From Janthinobacterium sp. 17J80-10 (GTDB lineage: Bacteria; Pseudomonadota; Gammaproteobacteria; Burkholderiales; Burkholderiaceae_D), in the NCBI RefSeq assembly GCF_004114795.1, contig NZ_CP035311.1, positions 1,488,001 to 1,552,000 on the forward strand: a stretch of DNA of 64,000 bases. The letters are read 5' to 3'. This document shows, piece by piece, positions 19,105 to 27,726 of the stretch; position 1 is the first letter of the stretch, and each line of letters opens with the position of its first letter. A program made the position numbers and the translations under genes. The notes below the pieces were generated by a model. That model had not been told where the DNA came from and ran no database searches. It worked only from the letters and a program-made list of their open reading frames with translations.

Positions 19105-20250
19105 ATGGGTAAGTCTGGGCTAGGGATATTTTTTTCACTGGTTTTTCTTTGCTCCATCGCGGGCAGTGCCTCTGCCGCCACAGGGAATGCGTCGGGCGCA
19201 ACCCGCGCGGGAACCAAGAAAGCGGTGGTGAAAAAATCCGCCGCCAAACCTGTAGCCGGCAAGCGCAAGCCCGCCGCTGCCAAGCCTTCCCGCAAGCGCA
19301 CCAGCTTCGTCGCACACAGCGGCAGCGACAAGATCGTCAAGCAAGTCAATGTGGTGAATGGCAAGCGCCAGGTCACCTATGAGCAAGTCAAGGCGCGTCC
19401 AGTCATGCGTGCCGACATGCCGGCGTCGCGCACTGCCGGAGATCTGGCTGGCTTGAGCCATGCGCCTGATCCGCTCGACCTGAAATCCAATGTGGCCCTC
19501 GTGCTGGATCAATCGAATTCGCAAGTCCTGTTTGAAAAGAATTCCAATATCTCTTTGCCGATTGCTTCGATTACCAAGTTGATGACCGGGTTGATCGTTG
19601 TCGATTCGCGACAAAACAAGGATGAAATCCTGCAAATCACCTCGGACGATATCGACCGGGAAAAAAACAGTGGTTCCCGCCTGGCAGTCGGCACTCAGCT
19701 ATCACGGGCCAGCCTTTTGCATCTGGCGCTGATGAGTTCGGAAAACCGCGCGGCTTCGGCGCTGGGACGCAACTATCCTGGCGGCTTGCCGGCATTTGTC
19801 TCGGCGATGAATGCCAAGGCCAGGGCATTGGGAATGAACGACACGCATTTTGTCGATTCCAGCGGTTTATCGAGCCGTAACGTTGCGAGCGCACATGACT
19901 TGGCCAAGCTGGTCGGGGCGGTGCAAAAATACCCTATCCTGGGACAGTATTCAACGGTGCCGGAATCGGTGGTGGACGCCGGCGGCAGGACGCTGCAGTA
20001 CAGGAATACCAATCAGCTGGTGCGCAATCCATCCTGGGAAATCGGCTTGCAAAAGACAGGGTATATATCCGAAGCCGGGCGCTGCCTGGTAATGCAAACG
20101 GTGATTGAGGGCCGTTCGATCGTGATGGTGTTCCTCGACTCCAAGGGCAAGCTGTCGCGTATTGCCGATGCCGGCCGGATCCGCAAATGGATTGAAAACA
20201 TCAAGCCGCACGCGACCTCGACTGCAGCACGGGCGGACCTGAATGGCTGA
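19105..20250 (+). CDS. pbpG: D-alanyl-D-alanine endopeptidase, PBP7 type (peptidase S11)
   Basis: A 381-residue exported serine peptidase. After a signal peptide (residues 1-25) there is a basic Ala/Lys-rich linker to about residue 75, longer than in E. coli PBP7. The catalytic motifs are S155-I-T-K158, S212-E-N and K317-T-G. Such enzymes cut D-Ala-meso-DAP cross-links in the periplasm. The GGAG ribosome site before the ATG at 19105 supports the start. It is monocistronic and ends at a hairpin terminator shared with the convergent IclR gene. Confidence 0.92.
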   Translation: MGKSGLGIFFSLVFLCSIAGSASAATGNASGATRAGTKKAVVKKSAAKPVAGKRKPAAAKPSRKRTSFVAHSGSDKIVKQVNVVNGKRQVTYEQVKARPVMRADMPASRTAGDLAGLSHAPDPLDLKSNVALVLDQSNSQVLFEKNSNISLPIASITKLMTGLIVVDSRQNKDEILQITSDDIDREKNSGSRLAVGTQLSRASLLHLALMSSENRAASALGRNYPGGLPAFVSAMNAKARALGMNDTHFVDSSGLSSRNVASAHDLAKLVGAVQKYPILGQYSTVPESVVDAGGRTLQYRNTNQLVRNPSWEIGLQKTGYISEAGRCLVMQTVIEGRSIVMVFLDSKGKLSRIADAGRIRKWIENIKPHATSTAARADLNG

Positions 20251-20272
20251 ATCCAGGGCGTATCGATAAAAA

Positions 20273-20294
20273 AAGCGAACCGTATGGTTCGCTT
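20273..20294. terminator. Bidirectional rho-independent terminator
   Basis: AAGCGAACC-GTAT-GGTTCGCTT with A-run left and T-run right. It lies between the ends of the convergent PBP7-type and IclR genes. Confidence 0.9.
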
Positions 20295-20302
20295 TTTTTT
20301 TA

Positions 20303-21085
20303 TCATGATTGCGAAACGTACCCCAGCACCGAGGAAATCTGTCCCGCCGTATTGGTCAGGTCATCCAGCCATTCTTCCTGCAGGCGGTCAGTCGGCGCCG
20401 AGATCGACAGGCCGGCAATCAGGCGGCCGGAATCGTCGCGGATGCCGGCGGCCATGCAGCGCACGCCCAGTTCCAGTTCTTCATTGTCGCGCGCGTAGCC
20501 GAGGGCGCGGACCTGGCTTAATTCGCGCTCCAGCTTGGCCAGGTCGGTGATCGAGTTTTTGGTCTGGCCCGCCAGGCCGGTGCGTGTAGCGTAAGCGCGC
20601 ACGGTCTTCGGGTCGTCCACCGAGAGAAACAGCTTGCCGGTCGAGGTCAGATGCAGCGGCGCGCGGCCGCCAATGGCGCGCACGACCTGCATGCCGGAGC
20701 GTTCGGAAAAGGAACGGTCGATATACACGATTTCATCGCCCTGGCGTACCGACAGGTTGATCGTCTGGTTCGTCTTGCGGTGCAGGCCGCGCATGAAATC
20801 GAGCGCCGCTTCCCGCACGTTGATGCGGCTCTTGACGATATTGCCGAGCTCCAGCAGACGCATGCCAAGGCGGTACGAGCCAGGTTCGGAACGGTCCACG
20901 AAGCGCTTCAGCACGAGGTCATTCAAAATCCGGTGCGCGGTCGAAGGATGTAGTCCGGTGGCAACTGCAAGGTCTTTCAAGCTTACCGGATCGGGCTGTT
21001 CTGCCAGCGCATCGAGCAACGCTACCATGCGTTCGATCACCTGGATCGAGGTTTTATCTGTCTCAGCCGTGGAATCGGTTTTCAT
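20303..21085 (-). CDS. IclR-family transcriptional regulator
   Basis: A 260-residue regulator. The N-terminal winged helix-turn-helix spans about residues 15-75 (VSLKDLAVATGLHPSTAHRILNDLVLKRFVDRS), followed by an IclR effector domain with DEIVYIDR, GRAPLHLTSTGKLFL and a C-terminal GVRCMAAGIRDDSGRLIAGLSIS block. IclR proteins usually control catabolic genes and sense small organic acids. No obvious target operon lies beside it: its divergent neighbour is dgkA, 132 bp away. It is therefore an orphan regulator in this window. Confidence 0.92.
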   Translation of the reverse strand: MKTDSTAETDKTSIQVIERMVALLDALAEQPDPVSLKDLAVATGLHPSTAHRILNDLVLKRFVDRSEPGSYRLGMRLLELGNIVKSRINVREAALDFMRGLHRKTNQTINLSVRQGDEIVYIDRSFSERSGMQVVRAIGGRAPLHLTSTGKLFLSVDDPKTVRAYATRTGLAGQTKNSITDLAKLERELSQVRALGYARDNEELELGVRCMAAGIRDDSGRLIAGLSISAPTDRLQEEWLDDLTNTAGQISSVLGYVSQS

Positions 21086-21217
21086 AGGGTGAAAATGTAA
21101 TGCAATGATCCTTTATACCATAATGTGAAAAAATCAAAAAGGGTTGAATTGACGAATGCAGCTGCGCTTCGCCTGCTAAAATCGCCCCTTTGTCGAACGC
21201 AAGCCATCAAAACAACA

Positions 21218-21619
21218 ATGTCTGAGCACGAACCGTCTTTTAGCGAATTCAAGAGCAAAAGTGGGCTAAAGCGTATTGCTTCCGCCATTCTTTATTCCAT
21301 GGCAGGCTTTAAAGCAGCCTGGCTACATGAACATGCTTTCCGTCAGGAATTGATGTTGGCGATTCCAGGCACCTTCATTGCCCTCTTGTTGCCGGTATCT
21401 CGGCTGGAAAAACTGGCCCTGGTCGGGGTCCTGATTCTGGTCCTGATCGTCGAATTGATGAATTCTTCCATTGAGGCAATCGTTGATCGCGTCTCGCTGG
21501 AGCGCCATCCCTTGTCGAAAAATGCCAAGGATCTCGGCAGCGCCGCAGTGTTTCTCGCCATGTCGATGGCATTCGTGACCTGGATGGTGATCGTGCTGCC
21601 GGTGTTCTGGCACGGCTGA
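21218..21619 (+). CDS. dgkA: Diacylglycerol kinase
   Basis: A 133-residue integral membrane enzyme. The start at 21218 (MSEHEPSFSEF) is preferred over an upstream in-frame ATG at 21125, which would lie in the divergent promoter region. The prokaryotic DagK signature is ELMNSSIEAIVDRVS (about residues 79-93), and three transmembrane segments follow the family pattern (45-62, 64-82, 105-130). It phosphorylates diacylglycerol, recycling the lipid by-product of membrane-derived oligosaccharide or lipopolysaccharide modification. It stands alone. Confidence 0.93.
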   Translation: MSEHEPSFSEFKSKSGLKRIASAILYSMAGFKAAWLHEHAFRQELMLAIPGTFIALLLPVSRLEKLALVGVLILVLIVELMNSSIEAIVDRVSLERHPLSKNAKDLGSAAVFLAMSMAFVTWMVIVLPVFWHG

Positions 21620-21678
21620 AATTTCTCTTCGCCGCCATGTGATGCGTTGTTTGCTAGACGCGAGCGATGCCTCGTCTT

Positions 21679-21705
21679 GCATATGGATATGCGGAATCCT
21701 TCGTT
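21679..21705 (+). promoter_or_regulatory. 27-bp sulfur-region box upstream of DszC-like gene
   Basis: One of four same-length elements that begin GCATA(A/T)G and end TTCGTT. This copy shares GCATATG, the central GCGG/GGCGG and the TTCGTTGT end with the copy before the rhodanese gene at 36242-36268. It points toward the DszC-like gene, 105 bp from its start codon. Confidence 0.6.
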
Positions 21706-21810
21706 GTCCTGTTTTCTGTTCTTCCCTACCATCGAGCCATTCCTGATGATTCCGGTTGCCATTGCTGCTGCCGGGTCAGCGGAGTTCGTCAATACTGGAA
21801 TGGCTAGGAC

Positions 21811-23070
21811 ATGGGACAAGTACCAAAATTGAACGCGTTGCGCCGACCAGCGCCATCGGTTTCCACCTGCAAATCACTGCATCTCGTGCGACGCGATTTC
21901 GGTGCGTTTACCGAGACCGTGGAAGCGACCGCGGCAGTGCTGGCGCTCACAGCTCCCGAACGCGACCATTGCGGCGGCACCGCCTGGGCCGAGCGCGAGG
22001 CCTTGCGCGACAGCGGCTTGCTGACGCTGGCAGTGCCGGCGGAATTCGGCGGCCCGCAGGCACCCTGGCCGTTGATTTATCAAGTTATCCGGCGTTTCGC
22101 CGAAGTGGATAGCTCGCTTGCGCATTTGTTCGGTTTCCAGCAATTGCAAATTGCCAGCATCACCCTGTTCGGCAATCCCGCACAGAAATGCCGTTACCTC
22201 GGCAAGTCAGTGGCGGCCGGCTGGTTCTGGGGCAATGCAACCAATGGGCTGGATAACCGTACATCCCTGGTCTGGCGGGAAGACGATGGCGGCTACTATG
22301 AATTGAACGGTACCAAGTCATTCTGCTCAGGGGCGACAGGTTCCGACATGCTCAACGTGACCGCGCCCAGCCCGGAAAATCCCGCCGAGCGGGTGTTTTT
22401 TTCGATCCCGACCAGTCGTGCCGGCATCCAGGTCCATGACGACTGGGACAACCTGGGCCAGCGACAGACGGACAGCGGCACAGTCACGTTCGAGCAGGTG
22501 CGTGTCGAACGCGACGAAGTGCTGGGGCCGCCGGGTACGGCAGGCACGCCGCGGGCGACCCTGCGCACGCTGGTGTCGCAACTGATCCTGATTGAAATTT
22601 ACGTTGGCAATGCCCAGGGGGCGCTGCTGAATGCCTGGAAGTACACGCACGAGCATGGCCGCCCCTGGGTTTCTTCGGGAGTCGAGCGGGCAATCGATGA
22701 CCCGTTTACGCAGCAGCATTATGGCGACTTGTGGATCGCCCTGCGCGGGTCGATTGCCATGGCCGAAGCCGCCGCAAGCCGGTTGCAGGCGGCGTGGGAG
22801 CGCGGCGATGACTTGAGCACTGAAGAGCGAGGGGCGGTCGCATTGGCGGTCTACGAGGCCAAAATTGTCGCCGCCCGGGCTGCGCTGGAGATCACCTCGA
22901 AGATATTCGACGTCATGGGTGCGCGCGCCACGGCAGCAAAATTCGGCTTTGACCGTTTCTGGCGCAATGTGCGCGTGCATACCCTGCATGATTCGCTTGA
23001 CTACAAGCTGAAGGATGTCGGCCAGTGGGTGCTGACCGGCGAAGTGCCGGTGCCGTCGATCTATTCCTGA
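21811..23070 (+). CDS. Acyl-CoA dehydrogenase-fold flavoprotein, DszC/SfnB-like
   Basis: A 419-residue protein with the acyl-CoA dehydrogenase fold: helical N-terminus (AEREALRDSGLLTLAVPAEFGGP), a beta domain with GNATNGLDN and YELNGTKSFCSGATGSD, and a C-terminal helical bundle ending HTLHDSLDYKLKDVGQWVLTGEVP. The HDSLDYK-type C-terminus and NGTKSFCSGA are typical of the DszC/SfnB branch, flavin-dependent enzymes acting on sulfur or nitrogen heteroatoms rather than acyl-CoA. The catalytic Glu of acyl-CoA dehydrogenases is not evident. A 27-bp sulfur box precedes it. Its 3' end overlaps the convergent DUF971 gene by 10 bp. Confidence 0.75.
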   Translation: MGQVPKLNALRRPAPSVSTCKSLHLVRRDFGAFTETVEATAAVLALTAPERDHCGGTAWAEREALRDSGLLTLAVPAEFGGPQAPWPLIYQVIRRFAEVDSSLAHLFGFQQLQIASITLFGNPAQKCRYLGKSVAAGWFWGNATNGLDNRTSLVWREDDGGYYELNGTKSFCSGATGSDMLNVTAPSPENPAERVFFSIPTSRAGIQVHDDWDNLGQRQTDSGTVTFEQVRVERDEVLGPPGTAGTPRATLRTLVSQLILIEIYVGNAQGALLNAWKYTHEHGRPWVSSGVERAIDDPFTQQHYGDLWIALRGSIAMAEAAASRLQAAWERGDDLSTEERGAVALAVYEAKIVAARAALEITSKIFDVMGARATAAKFGFDRFWRNVRVHTLHDSLDYKLKDVGQWVLTGEVPVPSIYS

Positions 23071-23351
23071 TTCAGTTCCTTCAGATATACCCACGGAAAA
23101 ATCCCGCGGTCGTGGCCGTCGCTGAAAACGATTTGTGCAGCGTAGCGGCCCACCAGGCGGACATCCCGGATGCTGGGCGGTGTCGCGCTCGCCGCATGAT
23201 TCTTGCCTCGCTGTCGCAGGCTTTTGCATTCGGCGCAGGGACAGTGGTGCCGCAGCAGCGCGCTATCCAGCCGCTGTAGGGTGTCATCATCCCATGCAAT
23301 TTCGAGCAGCCCGGCATTCTTGTCGCTGCGTAGCGCTTGTGGATACGGCAT
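23061..23351 (-). CDS. DUF971 (gamma-butyrobetaine hydroxylase N-terminal-like) protein
   Basis: A 96-residue protein with the DUF971/GBBH-like fold: LLEIAWDDDTLQRLDSALLRHHCPCAECKS and a C-terminal GRYAAQIVFSDGHDRGIFPWVYLKEL. The Cys/His cluster HHCPCAEC can bind zinc or take part in Fe-S chemistry in this family. It is the last gene of the minus-strand AprA-like/ABC operon, abutting the HEAT-repeat gene (stop and start adjoin). DUF971 proteins often occur with Fe-S cluster maturation genes, which would fit the Fe-S ferredoxin of this operon. Confidence 0.85.
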   Translation of the reverse strand: MPYPQALRSDKNAGLLEIAWDDDTLQRLDSALLRHHCPCAECKSLRQRGKNHAASATPPSIRDVRLVGRYAAQIVFSDGHDRGIFPWVYLKELNQE

Positions 23352-24329
23352 CTAGGGTGTCCCCGGGCTGGTCGCCGCATGAATCTGCCCGATCGCCAGG
23401 CGCACCGACTTGCGCACTTCGGGATCGGGATCGGCCTGCAGGTTTTCCAGCGCTGGCAGCGCGGATGGCAGGCCAATCTCACCCAGCGCCAGTGCGGCTT
23501 CCTTGCGCAAATTGCTGTTTTCATGTTCGAGCACGCGTACAAGCCCCGGCACCGCAGCCGTGCTGCGCAAGCGGCCAAGACTGCGCGCGGCGCGCAGGCG
23601 TGTTTGCCAATAGCTGTCTTCCAGCGCTTCAATCAGGCGTGGCGCGGCTTCGGCAAAACGCAGTTTGCCCAGTGTCGTCGCCGCTTCCTCGCGCACTTGC
23701 CATGCCGGGTCGCGCAGCGCCGACAGCAGTGCCGGCAGTACCGATGCGTCGGTGGCATAGCCGAGCGCACCGACCGCGCCACGGCGCACGTCGGCATCGG
23801 CATCGCCGGCGGCGATCCCGGTCAGCGGCGTCAACGCGGCTGGCTGCTTCAGATAGCCAAGCACGCCAACAGCTTCACGGCGCACCGTCGGGGCGTCGCT
23901 GCTCAAGGCGGCTAGCGCGGGGTCGAAACTTTCCGGTACGCGCAGTTCGCGCAAGGCGCGCAAAACGGCCACGAGCACGAAAGGATCGGCAGCGCCTGCA
24001 TGCGGCAGCAGCAAACTTGCCGATGCCGGATTTTTCAATTCGCTCAGGCTGTGCGCGGCCGCTTCCCGCACTTCACGGTCGGCATCGTTTAACAGCGTAA
24101 CCAGGCCGGCAACGCTGGCATCGGTTTCAAACGCCTCAAGCGCCCTTGCGGCTTCGGCGCGAACCGGGGCATACGCGTCGCGCAAGGCATCGATGAAAAG
24201 CCCGGCATGTTCATCGCCAGCAATATCCGTCAAATCGAGGAGGGCGATGCGGCGCACTTCACGGTCCGGCGACTGCAGCCGACCCTGGATATCCCGGATT
24301 TCCGGATCGTCATTAAATACGGTACTCAC
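23352..24329 (-). CDS. HEAT-repeat protein in AprA-like/ABC operon
   Basis: A 325-residue protein made almost wholly of about nine HEAT repeats of roughly 31 residues (for example RIALLDLTDIAGDEHAG, VRRGAVGALGYATD, VREEAATTLGKLRF). I place the start at the GTG at 24329: AAGGAT lies seven bases before it and it follows the ATPase stop by 10 bp. Upstream in-frame ATG starts would overlap the ATPase gene. No signal peptide or catalytic motif is visible, so it is probably a scaffold or an assembly factor for the neighbouring flavoprotein and ferredoxin; PBS-lyase-type HEAT proteins are the closest known class. The exact role is unknown. Confidence 0.85.
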   Translation of the reverse strand: MSTVFNDDPEIRDIQGRLQSPDREVRRIALLDLTDIAGDEHAGLFIDALRDAYAPVRAEAARALEAFETDASVAGLVTLLNDADREVREAAAHSLSELKNPASASLLLPHAGAADPFVLVAVLRALRELRVPESFDPALAALSSDAPTVRREAVGVLGYLKQPAALTPLTGIAAGDADADVRRGAVGALGYATDASVLPALLSALRDPAWQVREEAATTLGKLRFAEAAPRLIEALEDSYWQTRLRAARSLGRLRSTAAVPGLVRVLEHENSNLRKEAALALGEIGLPSALPALENLQADPDPEVRKSVRLAIGQIHAATSPGTP

Positions 24330-24339
24330 TTTTTTATCC

Positions 24340-25185
24340 TTAAATTGCAAATTGCAACTGGCTTGCCTGCACAGCACCCAAGGGACTCAGGCGCTCCAGC
24401 GGCTCGACGTTCGCTTCCGGGTGCAGCAATGCCATGCAATGCCGCTTCAATTGGGTGAATCGGCTCGATGTCAGCAATTCCGCATTGCGCGGGCGGGCAA
24501 ATTCGAGCGGGATTTCTTCGATAATGCGCCCGGGGCGGGGGCTCATTACCAGAATGCGGTCAGCCAGGAACAGCGCTTCATCGATGTCGTGGGTGATGAA
24601 GACGATGCTGGTCTGGATGCGTGCCCAGACTTCGAGCAACAGTTCCTGCATCTTGAGCCGTGTTTGCGCATCCAGCGCGCCGAATGGCTCATCCATCAGC
24701 ATCACGCGGGGATGATTGATCAGCACGCGGGCGATTTCCACGCGTTGCTGCATGCCGCCGGAGAGCTGCACCGGATAGACGTTTTCAAAGCCTTCCAGCC
24801 CCACCAGCTTGAGCAGGTCACGGGCTTGCTGGAGGCGCTGGCGGCGCGGGATGCCTTTCATTTTCAGGCCGAAGGCGACGTTTTCCACGACTTTCTTCCA
24901 TGGAAAGAGCGTGTGATGCTGGAACACGAGGCCGCGGTCAGGATGCGGTCCGATGACAGGCAGCCCATCGACGCGGATGCTGCCCTGGCTCGGCGCAAGA
25001 TGGCCTGCAAGGGCGCCAAGCAGGGTTGACTTGCCGCAGCCGGAAGGCCCCAGTATGCAAATGAATTCACCTGGTGCGATGGAAATCGAGACGTTTTGCA
25101 CGGCTTCGAATTCCTGCTTGCCTGTGCCCAGGCGGATATGCACCTGGTCGATTTCGATCTTTCCCTGGCTTGCGTTGTTGCTCAT
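24340..25185 (-). CDS. ABC transporter ATP-binding protein, sulfonate/nitrate/taurine type
   Basis: A 281-residue ATPase. Walker A is GPSGCGKST near residue 48, signature LSGGMQQRVEIARVL, Walker B VMLMDEPFGALDAQTR, and H-loop FITHDIDEA. The DIDEALFLADRILVMSPRPGRI region is typical of the SsuB/TauB/NrtD group. It powers the importer formed with the permease (overlap of 4 bp) and the binding protein upstream. The C-terminal 50 residues are an ordinary tail for this group. The HEAT-repeat gene follows after 10 bp. Confidence 0.9.
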   Translation of the reverse strand: MSNNASQGKIEIDQVHIRLGTGKQEFEAVQNVSISIAPGEFICILGPSGCGKSTLLGALAGHLAPSQGSIRVDGLPVIGPHPDRGLVFQHHTLFPWKKVVENVAFGLKMKGIPRRQRLQQARDLLKLVGLEGFENVYPVQLSGGMQQRVEIARVLINHPRVMLMDEPFGALDAQTRLKMQELLLEVWARIQTSIVFITHDIDEALFLADRILVMSPRPGRIIEEIPLEFARPRNAELLTSSRFTQLKRHCMALLHPEANVEPLERLSPLGAVQASQLQFAI

Positions 25186-26003
25186 GATTTTTTCCTTTGC
25201 AGCAGATACCAGGGCATCAGCGCATTGCCGATTTTCTTGACCAGCGCGCTGCTGCCCATGCCGATGACGCCAATGAACAGCATGCCCACCACGATTTCGG
25301 CATAGTTCTGGATGGTGTACGAAGCCCAGGTGTAATAACCGATGCCGAACTGGCCGGAGATCATCTCAGCCGTCACCAGGCAAAACCAGGCGGTCCCCAT
25401 GCCGATCGACAGGCCGGTCACGATGTTGGGCGCGGCCGCCGGCAGGATCACTTCCGTGAAGATGGCGCGCCGTCTGCCTCCTAGGCTGCGGGCGGAGGCG
25501 ATCAGGCGCGCATCGACCCCTTCCACGCCGTGGATGGTGTTGAGCAAGATCGGGAACAGCGCGCCGATGAAGGTAATGTAGATCATCGACATTTCCGAAG
25601 AGGGAAACATCAGGATGGCAAGCGGAATCCAGGCAACCGCCGGAATCGGGCGCAACACTTCGAGAGGTGGCAACAGCACATCCTCCAGCCAGCGCGAGCG
25701 GCCGATCACCAGGCCCAGCAGGACGCCGGCCACCGCGGCGCCGGCAAATCCGGCAAACACGCGATACACGCTGGCCGACAGATGCTGCATCAGCTTGGGC
25801 GACTCGATCAGGTCGAGCGCCGCCTGCAGCACATCCTTGGGCGAGGGAACATTCTGGAATGTCACCAGGCCCAGATTGACGTGCCGGGACGATGCCCATT
25901 GCCATGCCAGGATGCAGACGGCAATGGATGCCACCCGCAGCAGCAGGCGTGCGGCCAGTTGCAGGTTCGCTGCACCGGGAATATTGAGGCGCGTGCTGGT
26001 CAT
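25182..26003 (-). CDS. ABC transporter permease, sulfonate/nitrate/taurine type
   Basis: A 273-residue inner-membrane protein with six predicted transmembrane segments and the EAA loop with RSLGGRRRAIFTEVILPAAAPNIVTGLSIGMGTAW near residue 175. The arrangement matches SsuC/TauC permeases of the NitT/TauT family. It overlaps the ATPase gene by 4 bp and follows the binding protein gene by 24 bp. The substrate is unknown, but gene content suggests an organosulfur compound. Confidence 0.9.
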   Translation of the reverse strand: MTSTRLNIPGAANLQLAARLLLRVASIAVCILAWQWASSRHVNLGLVTFQNVPSPKDVLQAALDLIESPKLMQHLSASVYRVFAGFAGAAVAGVLLGLVIGRSRWLEDVLLPPLEVLRPIPAVAWIPLAILMFPSSEMSMIYITFIGALFPILLNTIHGVEGVDARLIASARSLGGRRRAIFTEVILPAAAPNIVTGLSIGMGTAWFCLVTAEMISGQFGIGYYTWASYTIQNYAEIVVGMLFIGVIGMGSSALVKKIGNALMPWYLLQRKKS

Positions 26004-26027
26004 GTCAGGACTCCGCTTGCTTATCGA

Positions 26028-27428
26028 TCAGCTGGAAATGCCGGCCTTGGCAGTGTCAAAATCCAGCACCTTGCCCTTGTTTTTCTGGGCCCAGGCTTCG
26101 GCGGATGCCTTCAGCAGGAACGCGCTGATTTCATTCTTGCCGTTGACTACGAACCAGGCATCGCCGGCCAGCAGCTTCAGCCCGGTTTCGCGGTCATGGG
26201 CATACACGGTGCGGATCTTCTTGCCTGCTTTTTCCAGCTTGCGGGCTTCGGCAAAGGCGGTTTCCGCGGTTGCATAATGGCGCACCAGCGGTTCGTTTTC
26301 GACCCAAATCTGTGCGACGCGCTTGGGATCGGTGATTGCCTTGCCGGTGACGGCATCTTTCGCAGTCAGCGGTAGCTTGGCGTAATTTTTCAACTGGGCA
26401 TCATAGTTCAGGCCGGTCTGTTTGAATGCGGCGCGGATGTACTGGTCATCAATGAAGGCATTGGCATCGATATCGCTGTCGGTGCGTTTGAGCAGGCGCA
26501 GGGTTTCGATCGACGTCTTCACTGCCTGGCGGTATTCCGGTTTCCAGCTCAGGTCGCGGGTTTGCAAGCCGAGCGGGCCATGGAACAGGTAATTGACCTC
26601 GGCTTCAATACCGGTAACCTTGGCAATCAGTTCGCTGTATTTTTCCGGCTCGGCCGCGATCAGGCGGTCCGCTTCAAGCGCAGCGCGCAGATAGGCAACC
26701 ACGATTTCCGGGTATTTCTTGGCATAGTCGGCATCGACCAGGCTGCCGTGCATGGTCGGTGCATTGGCTTGGGAGCCATCGAAAATCTTTCGGGCATAGC
26801 CGCGGTGCGGGAACAGCTCAGCGAACGGCACGAAGTCGGCGTGCGCTTCGATCTTGTTGCTCTGGAGGGCAGAGCCTGCAACTTCCGGCGACTGCGTCGT
26901 GATGGTCACGTCCTTTTCCGGATCCCAACCCTGGGCCTTGATGGCGCGCAGCAGCATGCCATGTGAAGTCGAGGCGAACGGAACGGAAATCGTCTTGCCT
27001 TTCAATTCCGAGATTGACTGCACCGGCGAGGATTTCGGCACCACGATGCCGTTGCCGCTGCCCAGGGTGCTGCCTGAGAGGACATTGATGAAGATACTCT
27101 GTTTGCCGGCTTTTTGGTGCGCAGCGCCGTTGAACGAGCCCGGGAAGTCGGCCATCGAGCCGAAGTCGAGCTTGCCGGCGACCATTTCATTGGTCAGCGG
27201 CGCGCCGGAGGTGAAGTTTTTCCATTGGATGTCATATTGCGCATCCTTGTACTTGCCGTCACGCGGCAGGTATTTTTCCAGCAGTTTCAGTTCGCGGATC
27301 AGCAGGCCGCCAGTGGCGCAATTGATGGTGGTATCCTGTGTGCCAATCGCGATGCGGATGGCTTCGGCATTGGCGCTGCCAAAGGCGAGTATCAGGGCCA
27401 GGCCCAGCAGTTTTTTGTGCAGTTGCAT
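26028..27428 (-). CDS. ABC transporter substrate-binding protein, NitT/TauT type, extended
   Basis: A 466-residue periplasmic protein with a signal peptide (residues 1-22, MQLHKKLLGLALILAFGSANAEA). The core matches SsuA/NrtA-like type-2 periplasmic proteins (IAIGTQDTTINCATGGLLIREL, KLDFGSMADFPGSF, ELKGKTISVPFASTSH). It is about 130 residues longer than SsuA or TauA, the extra part being C-terminal and helical (KLEKAGKKIRTVYAHDRETG onwards). Such extended versions occur in nitrate-type (NrtA) proteins as well, so the ligand could be different from a simple sulfonate. It is between the ferredoxin and permease genes. Confidence 0.88.
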   Translation of the reverse strand: MQLHKKLLGLALILAFGSANAEAIRIAIGTQDTTINCATGGLLIRELKLLEKYLPRDGKYKDAQYDIQWKNFTSGAPLTNEMVAGKLDFGSMADFPGSFNGAAHQKAGKQSIFINVLSGSTLGSGNGIVVPKSSPVQSISELKGKTISVPFASTSHGMLLRAIKAQGWDPEKDVTITTQSPEVAGSALQSNKIEAHADFVPFAELFPHRGYARKIFDGSQANAPTMHGSLVDADYAKKYPEIVVAYLRAALEADRLIAAEPEKYSELIAKVTGIEAEVNYLFHGPLGLQTRDLSWKPEYRQAVKTSIETLRLLKRTDSDIDANAFIDDQYIRAAFKQTGLNYDAQLKNYAKLPLTAKDAVTGKAITDPKRVAQIWVENEPLVRHYATAETAFAEARKLEKAGKKIRTVYAHDRETGLKLLAGDAWFVVNGKNEISAFLLKASAEAWAQKNKGKVLDFDTAKAGISS

Positions 27429-27481
27429 TTAATTCTCCCAAAGAGGTTGTTTTCGGATTACTTCTACTTCAAGGCACTTCA

Positions 27482-27715
27482 TTAACGCAGCAAATACGGG
27501 ATATCGACATGGATGGCGCCGGTAGGACAATCTTTCTCGCACGGCATGCAGTACCAGCATTCATCGAATTTCATGTAAGCCTTGCCTTTGACGAGGTCGA
27601 TTGCCAGCACGTCGAGCGGGCAGACATCGACGCAGACGGTGCAGCCTTTGTCGGCGATGCATTTTTCTTCATCGACCCTGACCGGGACGCTGGTGATATT
27701 GATGGCGGTTGGCAT
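27482..27715 (-). CDS. Two-cluster 4Fe-4S ferredoxin, AprB-like
   Basis: A 77-residue protein with two cluster motifs: C-X5-C-X2-C-X3-CP (CIADKGCTVCVDVCP) and C-X2-C-X2-C-X3-CP (CWYCMPCEKDCPTGAI). The wording of the second motif and its position resemble the Fe-S domain of AprB, the beta subunit of APS reductase, but the C-terminal tail of AprB is lacking. It follows the AprA-like flavoprotein gene by 11 bp and is the obvious electron partner for that subunit. Confidence 0.88.
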   Translation of the reverse strand: MPTAINITSVPVRVDEEKCIADKGCTVCVDVCPLDVLAIDLVKGKAYMKFDECWYCMPCEKDCPTGAIHVDIPYLLR

Positions 27716-27726
27716 GGTCTTCTCTT

